The notes: generated from the sequence alone by a model not told the origin. Counted from the first letter of the stretch, positions 51,596 through 60,876 are shown. The stretch is DNA of 64,000 nucleotides from Merdiplasma sp964643295 (GCA_964643295.1 CAZXSN010000009.1:1-64000), one strand, 5' to 3'. Translations and numbers: made by a program.

Positions 51596-52318
51596 ATGCT
51601 GATTCACGGGATGCAAAAACTTACCCTGCTCGATTATCCAGGACAGCTGGCCGCTGTGCTGTTCACCGGTTCCTGCGACTTTCGCTGTCCTTTCTGCCAG
51701 AACGGCAGTCTGGTGCTCGCCCCGCAGTCAGAACCTGTCATCCCGGAGCAAACCATCTTCTCCTTCCTGAAAAAAAGAGCCGGTGTCCTTACCGGTGTCT
51801 GCGTCACAGGAGGAGAGCCGACCATTCATGCGGATCTTCCGCAGTTTCTGAAAAAGATCAAAGATCTGGGCTACCTGGTTAAATTAGATACGAACGGCAC
51901 CAACCCAGGCCTGGTAAAACAGCTTGCAAAAGAAGGGCTGATCGATTATGTCGCCATGGATATCAAAAGCTCGCGTGCCAGTTATCCAAAGGTGAGCGGT
52001 ATCCGGGATCTTGATTTGGATCCTCTGCAGGAAACGATTGATTTTCTCATGAGTTCCGGTCTGGACTACGAGTTTCGCACCACCGTCGTCAAAGGACTGC
52101 ACACAAAAGCGGATTTTCTGGATATCGCCGACTGGCTGAAGGGGTGCCGCCGCTATTTTCTCCAGTCCTATCGGGATTCTGAATATATCCTGCAGCAGGT
52201 AGAAGGCGGAAATGACTTGCTTGAACTTTCTGCCTATTCCCCGGAAGAGCTGGAAGAATTTCGCCAGATGATCCTGCCTTCCATCCCCAGCGCCGAACTG
52301 CGCGGCGTGGAACTTTAG
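51596..52318 (+). CDS. Anaerobic ribonucleotide reductase-activating-type radical SAM protein
   Basis: A 240-residue radical SAM activase. The cluster motif CDFRCPFCQNG near residue 27 is CX3CX2C. GGEPTIHADLPQFLKKIKDLG near 75 is the SAM-binding GGEP motif, KLDTNGTNP and DYVAMDIKSS follow, as in NrdG-like and other glycyl-radical activases. AGGAGGAATTCCC precedes the ATG. No glycyl-radical enzyme gene is within the window, so the substrate, probably NrdD, is inferred. Followed by an inverted repeat (CCAGAG/CTCTGG) near 52343-52370. Confidence 0.87.
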   Translation: MLIHGMQKLTLLDYPGQLAAVLFTGSCDFRCPFCQNGSLVLAPQSEPVIPEQTIFSFLKKRAGVLTGVCVTGGEPTIHADLPQFLKKIKDLGYLVKLDTNGTNPGLVKQLAKEGLIDYVAMDIKSSRASYPKVSGIRDLDLDPLQETIDFLMSSGLDYEFRTTVVKGLHTKADFLDIADWLKGCRRYFLQSYRDSEYILQQVEGGNDLLELSAYSPEELEEFRQMILPSIPSAELRGVEL

Positions 52319-52480
52319 GAAAGAACGAAACCTCTTGGACAGCCAGAGTCTGGGACGTCCAGGCTCTGGCCTGGCTGCCGGTCGTACCGCGTAGGCAGCT
52401 CACCGCGTCTTTTACCCAAAGGCCGCTTTCCTTATGCTCACGGCCGAAGCAATTAGACGCTCTGCTGACTCGACAGCTTA

Positions 52481-52744
52481 TCATGCCCGTCCGCTTAAAC
52501 TTTTTTTTGAGGGGAGCTTACTCTCTTCCATCTCTGTACGCAGCGCCTCCGTCTCTTCCGTTATTCTTTTCTGCGTCTTCGCCATCAGCTCCATGCCCAG
52601 CCATTCGATCTCATCCAGACTTACCGACCTCTCCGGATCTGAAAAGGCTGCCAGGATTTTATTCGTGAATTCCTCATGCAGCGCGATCAACTCCTCCCTC
52701 AGCTGTTCAAGACTGCGCCTGATACCTTCCTGTTGCTCATCCAT
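52481..52744 (-). CDS. Small helical hypothetical protein
   Basis: An 87-residue protein without a family I recognise. It is helical and probably coiled-coil: RRSLEQLREELIALHEEFTN, then SVSLDEIEWLGMEL and KTQKRITEETEALRTEMEES. GAGGAGAGG lies about 10 nt before the ATG, and coding character is good. It lies between the NrdG-like gene (opposite strand) and the PfkB kinase. No function can be assigned. Confidence 0.6.
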   Translation of the reverse strand: MDEQQEGIRRSLEQLREELIALHEEFTNKILAAFSDPERSVSLDEIEWLGMELMAKTQKRITEETEALRTEMEESKLPSKKSLSGRA

Positions 52745-52944
52745 GTCGTAAACCTCTCCTCAGCAGGATGACCTCCCATTATCCCACGCACATCAAAATC
52801 TGCTCAAAATCTGAATCCACACACGCTCAGATCTGCCGCCGAATTCGAGAATGCCGCCCCCTTCAAAGAAAGGCCGCGGTTTGCGGGATCTTCCCGGCTC
52901 CCCGGACCGGAAACAGCTTTTTTGCAGACATGATCCTTACGCAT

Positions 52945-53871
52945 TTAAAACCGGGACATGAATGCGCGGATCATTCCATCACTTAATTCCACCTGGGAAG
53001 CGCCTGCGTACAGAGTGCTGAGCCCGGCTGCTGCGCAGGCATAGCGGCAGGCATCTTCCGGGGAATCCCCGGAAAGGATCCGTGCCAGAAAAACCGCTGA
53101 CATACAGTCTCCAGCTCCTGTCGTATCCACGGGCTGCACCGGATAAGCCGGAATCCACACTCCTGCGCTTTGTGAAGCGAGGTAAGCCCCCTGCGCTCCG
53201 CATTTGATGACTACATGGCCTGCTCCGTGCTCTAAGAAAACAGCTGCCGCTTCTTCCGCGGTCTCCTTTCCGGTCATCTCCAGCACATCATACAGACTGG
53301 GGAGAAAATAGTCGATCTGGGGCAGGAACCTCTCAATACCGGCAAATCCCTGCCTTCGCTTATCCGATGACAGATCGGCAGCAACCAGAATGCCTGTCTT
53401 TCGCGCCTCTTCCAGATACTCCAAAAGTCCCTGCTCTTCGAGCCTGGGCATGGAAAACAGGCTGGCTAAGGAAATCGCCCGGCACTCTATCGGCAGCGGC
53501 CATGGCAGATCGTTCCGGCAGATCGTGCTGTGTGCCCCGGCGATGGAAAAGGTTCTGCGCTCCCCCTTTTCATCGACCAGCACAACCGCTGTGCCTGTAG
53601 CGCACTCCGATTTCGTTTTCAGGACATCTGTGCTGACACCCCGCTCCTGAAGCAGTGTGCGAAGCACCCGTCCGTTTGCGTCGCCGCCGGTGCAGGAGCA
53701 TACAGCCGGTTCCCATCCAAGCGCTGACAGGTGTACACTCTGATTTGCCGCGTCTCCGCCGATCTGCACAGCGATCTGTTCAATTCTTTGTTTCTCTTTC
53801 CATGGCTTTTTCTGACCGACCGGGCTTGCCGTGATATCCAGCACTGCGGCCCCGATACAAAGAACTTTCAT
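52945..53871 (-). CDS. PfkB-family carbohydrate kinase
   Basis: A 308-residue ribokinase/PfkB sugar kinase. The N-terminal GAAVLDITASPVGQKKPW, the G-rich IGGDAANQSVHLSALG near 38 and the anion hole plus catalytic base in VDTTGAGDCMSAVFLARIL near 250 are diagnostic. It phosphorylates a sugar or nucleoside with ATP; substrate cannot be told. ATG at 53871 is preceded by AGGGAG. Monocistronic as far as visible. Confidence 0.88.
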   Translation of the reverse strand: MKVLCIGAAVLDITASPVGQKKPWKEKQRIEQIAVQIGGDAANQSVHLSALGWEPAVCSCTGGDANGRVLRTLLQERGVSTDVLKTKSECATGTAVVLVDEKGERRTFSIAGAHSTICRNDLPWPLPIECRAISLASLFSMPRLEEQGLLEYLEEARKTGILVAADLSSDKRRQGFAGIERFLPQIDYFLPSLYDVLEMTGKETAEEAAAVFLEHGAGHVVIKCGAQGAYLASQSAGVWIPAYPVQPVDTTGAGDCMSAVFLARILSGDSPEDACRYACAAAGLSTLYAGASQVELSDGMIRAFMSRF

Positions 53872-53975
53872 ATGGTAAAACTCCCTGCCCGCTCCCTCTT
53901 TACATCCATGCAGCCGCCGGTATTTCCCGCCGGTTCTTTCCTTCCAGAATCTATGCAAGTCTTACAATCCGACTG

Positions 53976-54005
53976 TTGACATACCTGCCCTCCCGCGCCT
54001 ACAAT
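53976..54005 (+). promoter_or_regulatory. Promoter of the RlmI-like gene
   Basis: TTGACA at 53976-53981, an 18-bp spacer and TACAAT at 54000-54005. A 270-bp leader follows. An 84-codon frame at 54031-54285 lies in it but has no family or ribosome binding site. Confidence 0.6.
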
Positions 54006-54277
54006 AAGATACGCGTCCCGTGAAGGATCTTTGGATGCGGATATCTTTCCTGCAGAGGGTGACCTTACATTTACGCTGCCGCATCCAGACTGGCGGTATC
54101 TCGAAACAGCTTTATTTTATCCATGCGGACAGGTTCTGTCAATCTCTGCGCATCTGCTGTTTGCGTATCCTGTGATCTCACGTGGTCGGTTCCAGGCAGC
54201 GGGAAAAGATATCCGCTCAAGTCTTCCGCGGATCCGTGAAGGGCTTTTTGATGCGGTCGGACAGACAGGAGGAAAGT

Positions 54278-55480
54278 ATGAGTGAAGCAGTTGTCACATT
54301 AAAAAAGGGTGAGGGACGGTCCTTAAAATCCGGAGGGCTGTGGGTCTACGACAATGAGATTGCCTCCATCAACGGAACTTTTCAAAACGGAGAAATCGTT
54401 ATGGTAGAAGATTTTGACGGGTATTTTTTAGGGTATGGCTTCATCAACACAAATTCCAAAATTACAGTCCGGCTGATGTCCCGGCGCAGGGAACATACGG
54501 TGAACGATGCGCTTTTGCGCCGCCGGCTGAAAAATGCCTGGGAGTACCGCAAGATGGTCTGCGATACCTCCTGCTGCCGCCTCGTTTTCGGGGAAGCCGA
54601 TTTCCTGCCGGGAATCGTGATCGACAAGTTTTCCGATGTGCTGGTAGTGGAAAGCCTGGCGCTGGGAATTGATCTGCTCAAACCCAGGCTGCTTGCACTG
54701 CTAAAGGAAATCCTGGCTGAGGACGGAATCGAAATTCGCGGCATCTACGAACGCAGCGATGCAAAAGTCCGCCTGCAGGAGGGAATGGAGCGGGTGAAGG
54801 GTTTTATCGGAGAACCGTTTGATACCAAAGTGAAGATCACGGAAAACGGAGTCCACTATTATGTCGATGTGAAGGACGGCCAGAAAACCGGATTCTTTCT
54901 CGACCAGAAGTACAACCGGGCAGCCGTTGCCAGGCTCTGCCCTGGGAAAAAAGTGCTGGACTGCTTCACTCATACCGGTTCCTTCGCCTTAAATGCCGCA
55001 GCCGCCGGGGCTTCTTCGGTATTGGGCGTAGATTCTTCCGAGCTTGCCATCGCCCAGGCAATCGAGAATGCGCAGCTGAATGGCCTGCAGGACAGTGTAT
55101 TGTTCGAGTGCGCCGATGTCTTTGAACTGCTTCCGCAGTTAGAACAGGAAGGGCAGCTCTTCGACGTAGTCATTCTCGATCCGCCCGCGTTCACGAAGTC
55201 ACGAAGCGCAGTGAAAAATGCGGTCAAAGGCTACCGGGAAATCAACCTGCGCGGCATGAAGCTTGTAAGGGATGGGGGCTTTCTTGCCACCTGCTCCTGC
55301 TCTCACTTCATGGATCCGGACCTGTTTGCCAAAACAATCCGAGAGGCCGCCCGCAGCGCCCACAAACGTCTGCGTCAGGCGGAATTCCGCACCCAGGCAA
55401 GCGATCACCCAATTCTCTGGGGCACAGAAGAATCCTACTATCTGAAGTTTTACCTCTTTCAGGTCTGCGAAGAACTGTAA
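54278..55480 (+). CDS. RlmI/RlmK-type SAM-dependent rRNA methyltransferase
   Basis: A 400-residue enzyme of the COG1092 group. An N-terminal PUA-like part (LKKGEGRSLKSGGLWVYDNEI, GEIVMVEDFDGYFLGYGFIN) leads to the methyltransferase domain from about 200: KTGFFLDQKYNR, VLDCFTHTGSFALNAAAAGAS for SAM binding and VVILDPPAFTKSRSA with the catalytic-type DPPAF. It resembles RlmI, which makes m5C1962 in 23S rRNA; target inferred. AGGAGGAAAGT precedes the ATG. Confidence 0.9.
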   Translation: MSEAVVTLKKGEGRSLKSGGLWVYDNEIASINGTFQNGEIVMVEDFDGYFLGYGFINTNSKITVRLMSRRREHTVNDALLRRRLKNAWEYRKMVCDTSCCRLVFGEADFLPGIVIDKFSDVLVVESLALGIDLLKPRLLALLKEILAEDGIEIRGIYERSDAKVRLQEGMERVKGFIGEPFDTKVKITENGVHYYVDVKDGQKTGFFLDQKYNRAAVARLCPGKKVLDCFTHTGSFALNAAAAGASSVLGVDSSELAIAQAIENAQLNGLQDSVLFECADVFELLPQLEQEGQLFDVVILDPPAFTKSRSAVKNAVKGYREINLRGMKLVRDGGFLATCSCSHFMDPDLFAKTIREAARSAHKRLRQAEFRTQASDHPILWGTEESYYLKFYLFQVCEEL

Positions 55481-55657
55481 CAAGCAACTTTCTCCGCCTG
55501 CAGCTCCTGTTCGGCTGCTCTTATCCCTGCTCCTGCCGGTCTGCGGAATCTGTCATCAGACCGGCGAAAGACCAGCAGACCCATGAGCGCAGCCTTTTTG
55601 CGGGAAAAGAGCCCCGTTTACGATGCCCCTGCAGATTTGAACACATCAGACTGTTCC

Positions 55658-56091
55658 TTACCCTTCCTTTCCGGTAACTGTCCTTTTCCTGTCAGCCTGC
55701 TTTGTGAAACATAAATGCCCCCGCTGCCTTCTTCCTTCCTGTTCTTTCAGCAGGTCACGGGCAAGAGAAATTTCACTCATACAGTACAGATCGCATACTC
55801 CATCGGGAATCAGTTCTCCAGATTCCGGCATTGAGACAGGAATATCGAATATCAGCCGTGTTTCGAAATGCTCAGTAAAAGCGCTTACTGAATAAATCTC
55901 AAAGAAAGATGCATCCAGGTCATATTCCAAAACAATTTCAGGACGGGAAACTTGCATGAACTCTCAGTGTCATTTTTCCTCCAGTCCCTGTTTAAAAACA
56001 CAAAAAATCCAGAATCCAAATCAACCCCTTTGAGGGAATGCGAACTATCCGACTGCGCAATATCCCTTTCCGATGCGTGATAAAGATTCAT
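55658..56091 (-). pseudogene. Remnant of DUF3990 (ADP-ribosyltransferase-like) and following gene
   Basis: The frame from 56091 begins MNLYHASERDIAQSDSSHSL and continues VDLDSGFFVF, which resembles the DUF3990 opening (LYHGS...DFGxGFY). It then loses coding character; near 55957 another frame takes over with PEIVLEYDLDASFFEIY and ends in ELIPDGVCDLYCMSEISLARDLLKE, which resembles the small proteins that accompany DUF3990. Truncation and frameshift imply decay. 55481-55657 shows nothing. Call is by eye and moderately sure. Confidence 0.45.
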
Positions 56092-56273
56092 ATCTTAACA
56101 CCATTTTCTTTCATCACAGCGAGCAGATCCTGCACAACATATTCCTTTCCCAGGGTATGGAGACAATCATAACGGGAAAGCCTTAAGTATCCGGAATACC
56201 TGACTCCTTCGTCCAGGCACCACAGATCACCCCTGTATCCACCTGTAACCTTGCGGCAGCATTCCCGATACAA
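56088..56273 (-). pseudogene. Remnant of a DUF3791-like small protein
   Basis: The last 35 residues, YDCLHTLGKEYVVQDLLAVMKENG, match the C-terminal pattern of DUF3791 (CYDxLHTxGxEYxxxDI). The N-terminal part (MYRECCRKVTGGYRGD) does not, so the gene is truncated or rearranged upstream. It overlaps the DUF3990-like start by 4 bp (ATGA), which is the usual arrangement of intact cassettes. Confidence 0.45.
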
Positions 56274-56425
56274 AACGCCGCAAAAGAGATCCCATGCAGT
56301 CTCTCCTTCTGACTTTTCACTGCGATTTCTAGGAACTTTTAACGGCCAGAACCTTTCAGAGACCCAAAGATCCCTTCAGGTTTAAATAGATGGAACCGGT
56401 ATCTGGCGGAAAAGGATTTCCTCTT

Positions 56426-56467
56426 TCCTCTGTCCTCTGTCCTCTGTCCTCTGTCCTCTGTCCTCTG
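56426..56467. repeat. Heptamer tandem repeat TCCTCTG x6
   Basis: Six perfect copies of a 7-bp unit in a non-coding stretch downstream of htrA and the decayed cassette. It is likely to vary in copy number by slippage. The rest of 56274-56651 holds no recognised gene. Confidence 0.9.
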
Positions 56468-56651
56468 TCTGCTGATTTTTCTCACCGTTATTTATCTTCC
56501 ATCCGATAAAATAAAAAGAGACCTGTTAGCAAAAAATAATATTGCATTTGGTTCTCACGTATACTTCGATCCCCATCAGTGAGCATACAGGTATCCGGCT
56601 CTTTGTTTTATTATAACACAGGAGTTCCTCTTCAGCAAGAAGATAATCAGG

Positions 56652-56688
56652 CAAAAAAGGCGCAGGGCCTTTCTTTTAAGCCCTGCGC
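56652..56688 (-). terminator. Terminator after htrA
   Basis: On the minus strand GCGCAGGGC pairs with GCCCTGCGC and is followed by CTTTTTTGC, 80 bp after the htrA stop. Confidence 0.9.
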
Positions 56689-56767
56689 ACCTTATAGATC
56701 TTATTCGTTTTCTTTTTCTGTTTTCGTGCGGAAAGCAGCCCCCTGGCGGGATGCTGCTCCCCGTCTG

Positions 56768-57958
56768 TTATTCACTCACATAATCGGACTTCCGGCCCAG
56801 CGTGATCTCCAGTATCTCCTCCGTATAGGCACCGTCCCGCGCTGTCTGGACTTTCATTTCCACGGTCTCCCCCGCGCTGTAGTATTCCAGACGGCCGCGC
56901 AGATCCGTCATGTCGGTAATCTTTGTTCCGTCAAACTCCGTGATGATATCGCCGCGTGAAAGGCCGGCATCCGCAGCCGGGCTGCCCTCTCCGACATCCG
57001 TCACATAGAGGCCTTCCGGCAGTCCATAAAAATCGACCATATCATTCGTGACGCCCTCACCGTTGATCCCGATATAGGCGGCATCTTCTTCATCCACCTT
57101 GCTTCTTGTGACCTGATTCATCAAATCTTCCAGGATTGGGTTAGCCTTATCGATCGGGATTGCATATCCCATGCCCTCCACGCCGGAAGCAGCCGCTTTC
57201 GCGGAATTGATACCGATCAGGTCTCCGTTCATGTTCAACAGAGCGCCGCCGGAGTTGCCCTCATTGATCGCCGCGTCCGTCTGAATTAAATCCTCATAGG
57301 TGGTAACCCCGTAATTATCCTGTACCTCAATGCTGCGTCCCTTGGCACTGATGATGCCGGTCGTTACAGACTGTCCGTATCCGAGTGCATTCCCAATGGC
57401 GACTACCTGCTCACCCACGCGCATCTCATCGGAATCCCCCGTGCGGGCAATCTTGATCTGATCAAGCGTATCACTGTCAATATCCTCCAGGTTCACAGCC
57501 ACCACCGCCAGATCATTGTCCGGATCGGTTCCTTTAATCTGCGCCTCGTAGGACTTCTCATCGATGAAAGTCACGGTCAGCTCCGACGCACCCTCCACCA
57601 CATGATTGTTTGAGCAGATTAAAAGTTCCGTGTCGTTCTCGCCGACGATGATTCCGGAGCCAAGGTTTTCGCTCTCATACTGGAACGTCTGTCCGCGGAA
57701 GAACCCCTGTACCTCCTGTACGGAACGGTTGGTAATCGCCACGATGCTCGGCATCGCGGCCTGTGCGATGTCCGCCACACCCGTATAGACGGACGATATC
57801 TCAGGTGTCTGCACGGGTTCCACTTCACTCACCAGAGAAATTTTCGTCTGTCCTTCCGTATCGTTCTCTCTGGCAAAACTGGAAGTCTGCAAAACGGTCC
57901 CCGCTGCCACTCCAACGACTGCTGCCCCAAGCAGTACTGCTAAACCTTTTTTCTTCAT
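56768..57958 (-). CDS. HtrA/DegP-type serine protease with PDZ domain
   Basis: A 396-residue membrane-anchored protease for envelope quality control. A signal anchor (KKKGLAVLLGAAVVGVAAGTV) is followed by the trypsin-like domain with catalytic His in ICSNNHVVEGA near 115, Asp in DPDNDLAVVAV near 148 and Ser in INEGNSGGALLN near 235, then a PDZ domain (YVTDVGEGSPAADAGLSRGDIITEFDG) near 330-390. Length fits single-PDZ HtrA of Gram-positives. A GGAGGAATGG stretch precedes the ATG. Confidence 0.95.
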   Translation of the reverse strand: MKKKGLAVLLGAAVVGVAAGTVLQTSSFARENDTEGQTKISLVSEVEPVQTPEISSVYTGVADIAQAAMPSIVAITNRSVQEVQGFFRGQTFQYESENLGSGIIVGENDTELLICSNNHVVEGASELTVTFIDEKSYEAQIKGTDPDNDLAVVAVNLEDIDSDTLDQIKIARTGDSDEMRVGEQVVAIGNALGYGQSVTTGIISAKGRSIEVQDNYGVTTYEDLIQTDAAINEGNSGGALLNMNGDLIGINSAKAAASGVEGMGYAIPIDKANPILEDLMNQVTRSKVDEEDAAYIGINGEGVTNDMVDFYGLPEGLYVTDVGEGSPAADAGLSRGDIITEFDGTKITDMTDLRGRLEYYSAGETVEMKVQTARDGAYTEEILEITLGRKSDYVSE

Positions 57959-58081
57959 GATCCATTCCTCCTTTATGAACCGAAGCCTTACGGCTTTTCC
58001 TTTTCTTATGATGCTTACAGTCTACCCGCTTTTTTTGAACGATCTGTGATAAAGGAATGGCAAATCTGTGACAAATCTTTG

Positions 58082-58636
58082 TCAATTCTGTGAACGCTCG
58101 CCCGCGTCAAAAAGAAGTACACTAAACCAGGTGACGACATTGGCACCGTTTAAAAAGTCCATTCCGCCAAGCTCCGCTAACTCCGTCACCAGAATTCCAT
58201 AGCTTTCCACACAGGGAAACATCTTTTCCGGATGTCGGCACACAGCGTCAGGATATGTGCACTTCCCGCAGATATCACAGGATTCCGTAGACAGCGTCAG
58301 CACCTCTCCAAAGTGTCGGCGAAATACCTGCGTCACCTGCGCCGTGATCTCTTCATGCTCCATACGGGTGGGCAGCGTTTCCTCCAGGTTGGTGCTGTCT
58401 GATACTTCCGCGATCGTGGAAAACACAAAGACATCCGGGAAACGCATGCACCGCTGTCGGCATTCTTCCACGGTCCCCACCGCCGGGGGACACGACCAGC
58501 TTGTCCCATACCTGGGACACTCCAGGCGGCAGATCTCACGCACCCGCTGCGGAAAAGAAATCTGCCGAGTTTTTAGAAAGGCATACTGCAGGATGGGGTA
58601 TTCCAGAAGTTCCTGCGTCAAAAGTTCGTCAATCAT
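58082..58636 (-). CDS. DUF2284 cysteine-rich metal-binding protein
   Basis: A 184-residue protein with many cysteines: CRLECPRYGTSWSCPPAVG near 35, then ESCDICGKCTYPDAVCRHPEKMFPCVESYGI near 120. This pattern marks the DUF2284 predicted metal- or cluster-binding family found in anaerobes. ATG 58636 follows AGGGGAGG. Its start overlaps the maf stop by 8 bp. Role unknown. Confidence 0.85.
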   Translation of the reverse strand: MIDELLTQELLEYPILQYAFLKTRQISFPQRVREICRLECPRYGTSWSCPPAVGTVEECRQRCMRFPDVFVFSTIAEVSDSTNLEETLPTRMEHEEITAQVTQVFRRHFGEVLTLSTESCDICGKCTYPDAVCRHPEKMFPCVESYGILVTELAELGGMDFLNGANVVTWFSVLLFDAGERSQN

Positions 58637-59306
58637 TATCCTCCCCTTTCTGCCGCAGAGCATTCCCTCTTTGCCTGCCATCTTTTCCCGCTGCATATTC
58701 ACAGTCTCCCCGCGGGCAATCCTCCCGCGAAAAGGGCACGGCAAACTCTTTCAGCGCCTGATATACTTTTGCCACCGGCAATCCAACCACGTTGTAGTAG
58801 TCACCGGCGATGCCATCGATATAGGCGGCAAACGGTCCCTGAATTCCATAACTTCCCGCCTTGTCAAAAGCATCCCCGGTATCCAGGTAGCGTTCGATCT
58901 CTGTCTGATCCATCGCATGTACCCGTACTCTGGTCTCCTCAGCAAAACTACTCCGCCTGGTTTCCGCATTGTTCTTTTTTTCAATCAAAGTCACACCGGT
59001 ATATACCGCATGCTCCTGTCCCTGCAGCCGCTCCAGCATCTTTGCCGCATCCGCACGGTCTTTGGGTTTTCCCATCACCTCTCCCTTCAGGTATACAATG
59101 GTATCCGCACCCAGCACGATTCCCTCCTGGATGTGAGCAGCCACATCCTCCGCTTTCTGAGAGGACAGCTCTCTGACAATCTCCTCCGGGCTGGTTTTCG
59201 TGATCCGCTCCTTCGCCCCGCTTTTCTGCACACGAAACGGGATCCCAATCTGGGCCAGCAGTTCCCGTCTGCGCGGTGAAGCGGAAGCCAGAATGATCTC
59301 TCTCAT
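58629..59306 (-). CDS. maf: Maf-like nucleotide pyrophosphatase
   Basis: A 225-residue house-cleaning dNTP/UTP pyrophosphatase. It starts with LASASPRRRELLAQIG, the family signature; VLGADTIVYLKGEVMGKPKD near 70 and the conserved DKAGSYGIQGPFAAYIDGIAGDYYNVVGLP near 155-185 hold the rest. The tail beyond 190 is basic and about 25 residues longer than usual. ATG 59306 follows AAAAGGAG; it overlaps the DUF2284 gene. Confidence 0.92.
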   Translation of the reverse strand: MREIILASASPRRRELLAQIGIPFRVQKSGAKERITKTSPEEIVRELSSQKAEDVAAHIQEGIVLGADTIVYLKGEVMGKPKDRADAAKMLERLQGQEHAVYTGVTLIEKKNNAETRRSSFAEETRVRVHAMDQTEIERYLDTGDAFDKAGSYGIQGPFAAYIDGIAGDYYNVVGLPVAKVYQALKEFAVPFSREDCPRGDCEYAAGKDGRQRGNALRQKGEDND

Positions 59307-59532
59307 CTTTTTCTCCTTTTCAACTGGACACAACTCCCATTTGGTGTCATAATGAGCAGGAACACGGCAGGCTTATATACACAAACCGCCGGGAAAACCC
59401 TTTCCTTTAAGAGTAAGTTTTCCCGCACCTTTGGACAGCCTTTGTTTCATAAAGACTTCAGGGCGTCAAACACGTAAGCGGCCGCCTTCCCCGACAGCAT
59501 GAATTTCAGCTTACCGCCGCAAAGGAGGCTTT

Positions 59533-60453
59533 ATGTTCCTTATTATCTCCAATCAGATCCTTAAGATGTTTCTTCTTCTGATGACCGGATTCTTATGCTT
59601 TCGCATTGGTCTGGTCAGCCATGAGGGAAACAAGACTCTCTCCAACCTGCTTCTGATGGTCATCAATCCTCTGCTGATTGTCCGTTCCTTCCAGGTGGAC
59701 TATTCTCCGGAAATCTTACGCGACTGTGTGATTGCCTTTCTCCTGGCGATGATCACGCACATCGTCGGCATTGCCGTCGCCTACCTGTGCATTCCCTCTA
59801 AATCCGCCCGTGATGTCAGCATCGAACGGTTCAGCTGCATTTTCTCCAACTGCGCGTTTATGGGCATCCCGTTAATCAGCAGCATTCTGGGAAACATAGG
59901 GGTGCTTTATATCACGGCATACTCCGTGGCTTTCAATCTGTTCTGCTGGACGCAGGGGCTGGTACTAATGACCGGCAACACGTCCTTTCAACAGGTAAAA
60001 AAAGGCCTTACCTCTCCCGTTATCATCGGGATCGTGATAGGCCTTACGCTCTTTCTGTGCAGAATCAAACTCCCCGCAGTGCTCTTAGACAGCATCAACT
60101 ATCTCGCTGACATGAACACTCCTGTGGGAATGCTGATCGCAGGTGTCTCCCTCGCGGAGACAGATCTTGTCCAGGCTTTGAAAAACAAACGGCTGTACCT
60201 GGTGACCGCTTTAAAACTCCTGCTTGTGCCATTCATTATGGTCGTCCTTTTCGCATTCCTGCCGTTTGATAAGGACGTGCTGCTTACGATTGCAGTCGCT
60301 GCCGCCTGTCCCGCCGCCACGACCGGCACCATGTTTGCTCTGCGCTATGATAAAAACTACCAGTACGCCTCGGAAATTTTCGCGTTCTCCACGGTTGTTT
60401 CCCTGTTCACTATTCCGCTGATCGTCACCCTCGCGGAACGGCTGTTTTATTAA
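59533..60453 (+). CDS. AEC-family (auxin efflux carrier-like) transporter
   Basis: A 306-residue transporter with about ten membrane helices in two halves: LIISNQILKMFLLLMTGFLCFRIG at the start, FSCIFSNCAFMGIPLISSILG near 95, GMLIAGVSLAE near 200 and AAACPAATTGTMFALRY near 258. The asparagine and GIPL motif are typical of the family, which in bacteria exports organic or amino acids. AAAGGAGG precedes the ATG. Alone on its transcript. Confidence 0.88.
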   Translation: MFLIISNQILKMFLLLMTGFLCFRIGLVSHEGNKTLSNLLLMVINPLLIVRSFQVDYSPEILRDCVIAFLLAMITHIVGIAVAYLCIPSKSARDVSIERFSCIFSNCAFMGIPLISSILGNIGVLYITAYSVAFNLFCWTQGLVLMTGNTSFQQVKKGLTSPVIIGIVIGLTLFLCRIKLPAVLLDSINYLADMNTPVGMLIAGVSLAETDLVQALKNKRLYLVTALKLLLVPFIMVVLFAFLPFDKDVLLTIAVAAACPAATTGTMFALRYDKNYQYASEIFAFSTVVSLFTIPLIVTLAERLFY

Positions 60454-60589
60454 CGCACTCTGCAGACTTTCCCAAGCCTGGATCATTTGTTGGCGCTGCG
60501 GTCTGCTTTAAGATTCGGAAAGCGATGAAGAACCTAACCCTGATACCAACCGCCAAACCGTCCGCCTGGCAGACGGCTGCCGCATAATC

Positions 60590-60649
60590 ACAGGATCCTG
60601 CCAGAAATACAGCGCAGTTATTAATCACAACGCTGCGGCAGGATCCTGT
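60590..60649. terminator. Long hairpin between AEC transporter and small gene
   Basis: ACAGGATCCTGCC pairs with GGCAGGATCCTGT over 13 bp, with an inner CAGCG/CGCTG stem. It lies 6 bp past the stop of the convergent 49-codon gene and 137 bp past the transporter stop, so may serve both. Confidence 0.65.
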
Positions 60650-60654
60650 TCTCT

Positions 60655-60804
60655 TTACTGACGCAGATAGATACCCTGGGATTCGATGAAATCATCCATA
60701 TCCTCAATGATTTCCGATGCCCAGGTTTCACTCACTTCAAACTCTTCTTTTGCGGCTTCCCGCTCCTTTGCCGCGCCCTCATTATTTTTCCTGTCCTCTG
60801 CCAT
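60655..60804 (-). CDS. 49-residue acidic hypothetical protein
   Basis: ATG at 60804 follows CAGGAGGCAGACGAAAG, a strong ribosome binding site. The product is MAEDRKNNEGAAKEREAAK followed by EEFEVSETWASEIIEDMDDFIES and QGIYLRQ: acidic and helical. The stop is followed by a 13-bp-stem hairpin. The good signals at both ends support a real gene; no family is recognised. It lies 72 bp after epsC-type cysE on the same strand and could share its transcript. Confidence 0.6.
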   Translation of the reverse strand: MAEDRKNNEGAAKEREAAKEEFEVSETWASEIIEDMDDFIESQGIYLRQ

Positions 60805-60876
60805 CTTTCGTCTGCCTCCTGAAACAAACCGAAACCGGAACTGAAACTTTCAAACCCAGGATCTTCTCCCATCCCG

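Noticed and set aside
54031..54285. 84-codon frame in the leader of the RlmI-like gene
   Set aside because: No ribosome binding site and no family; overlaps the true start region.
56426..56467. CRISPR-like repeat
   Set aside because: Seven-bp head-to-tail units without spacers; a simple tandem repeat.
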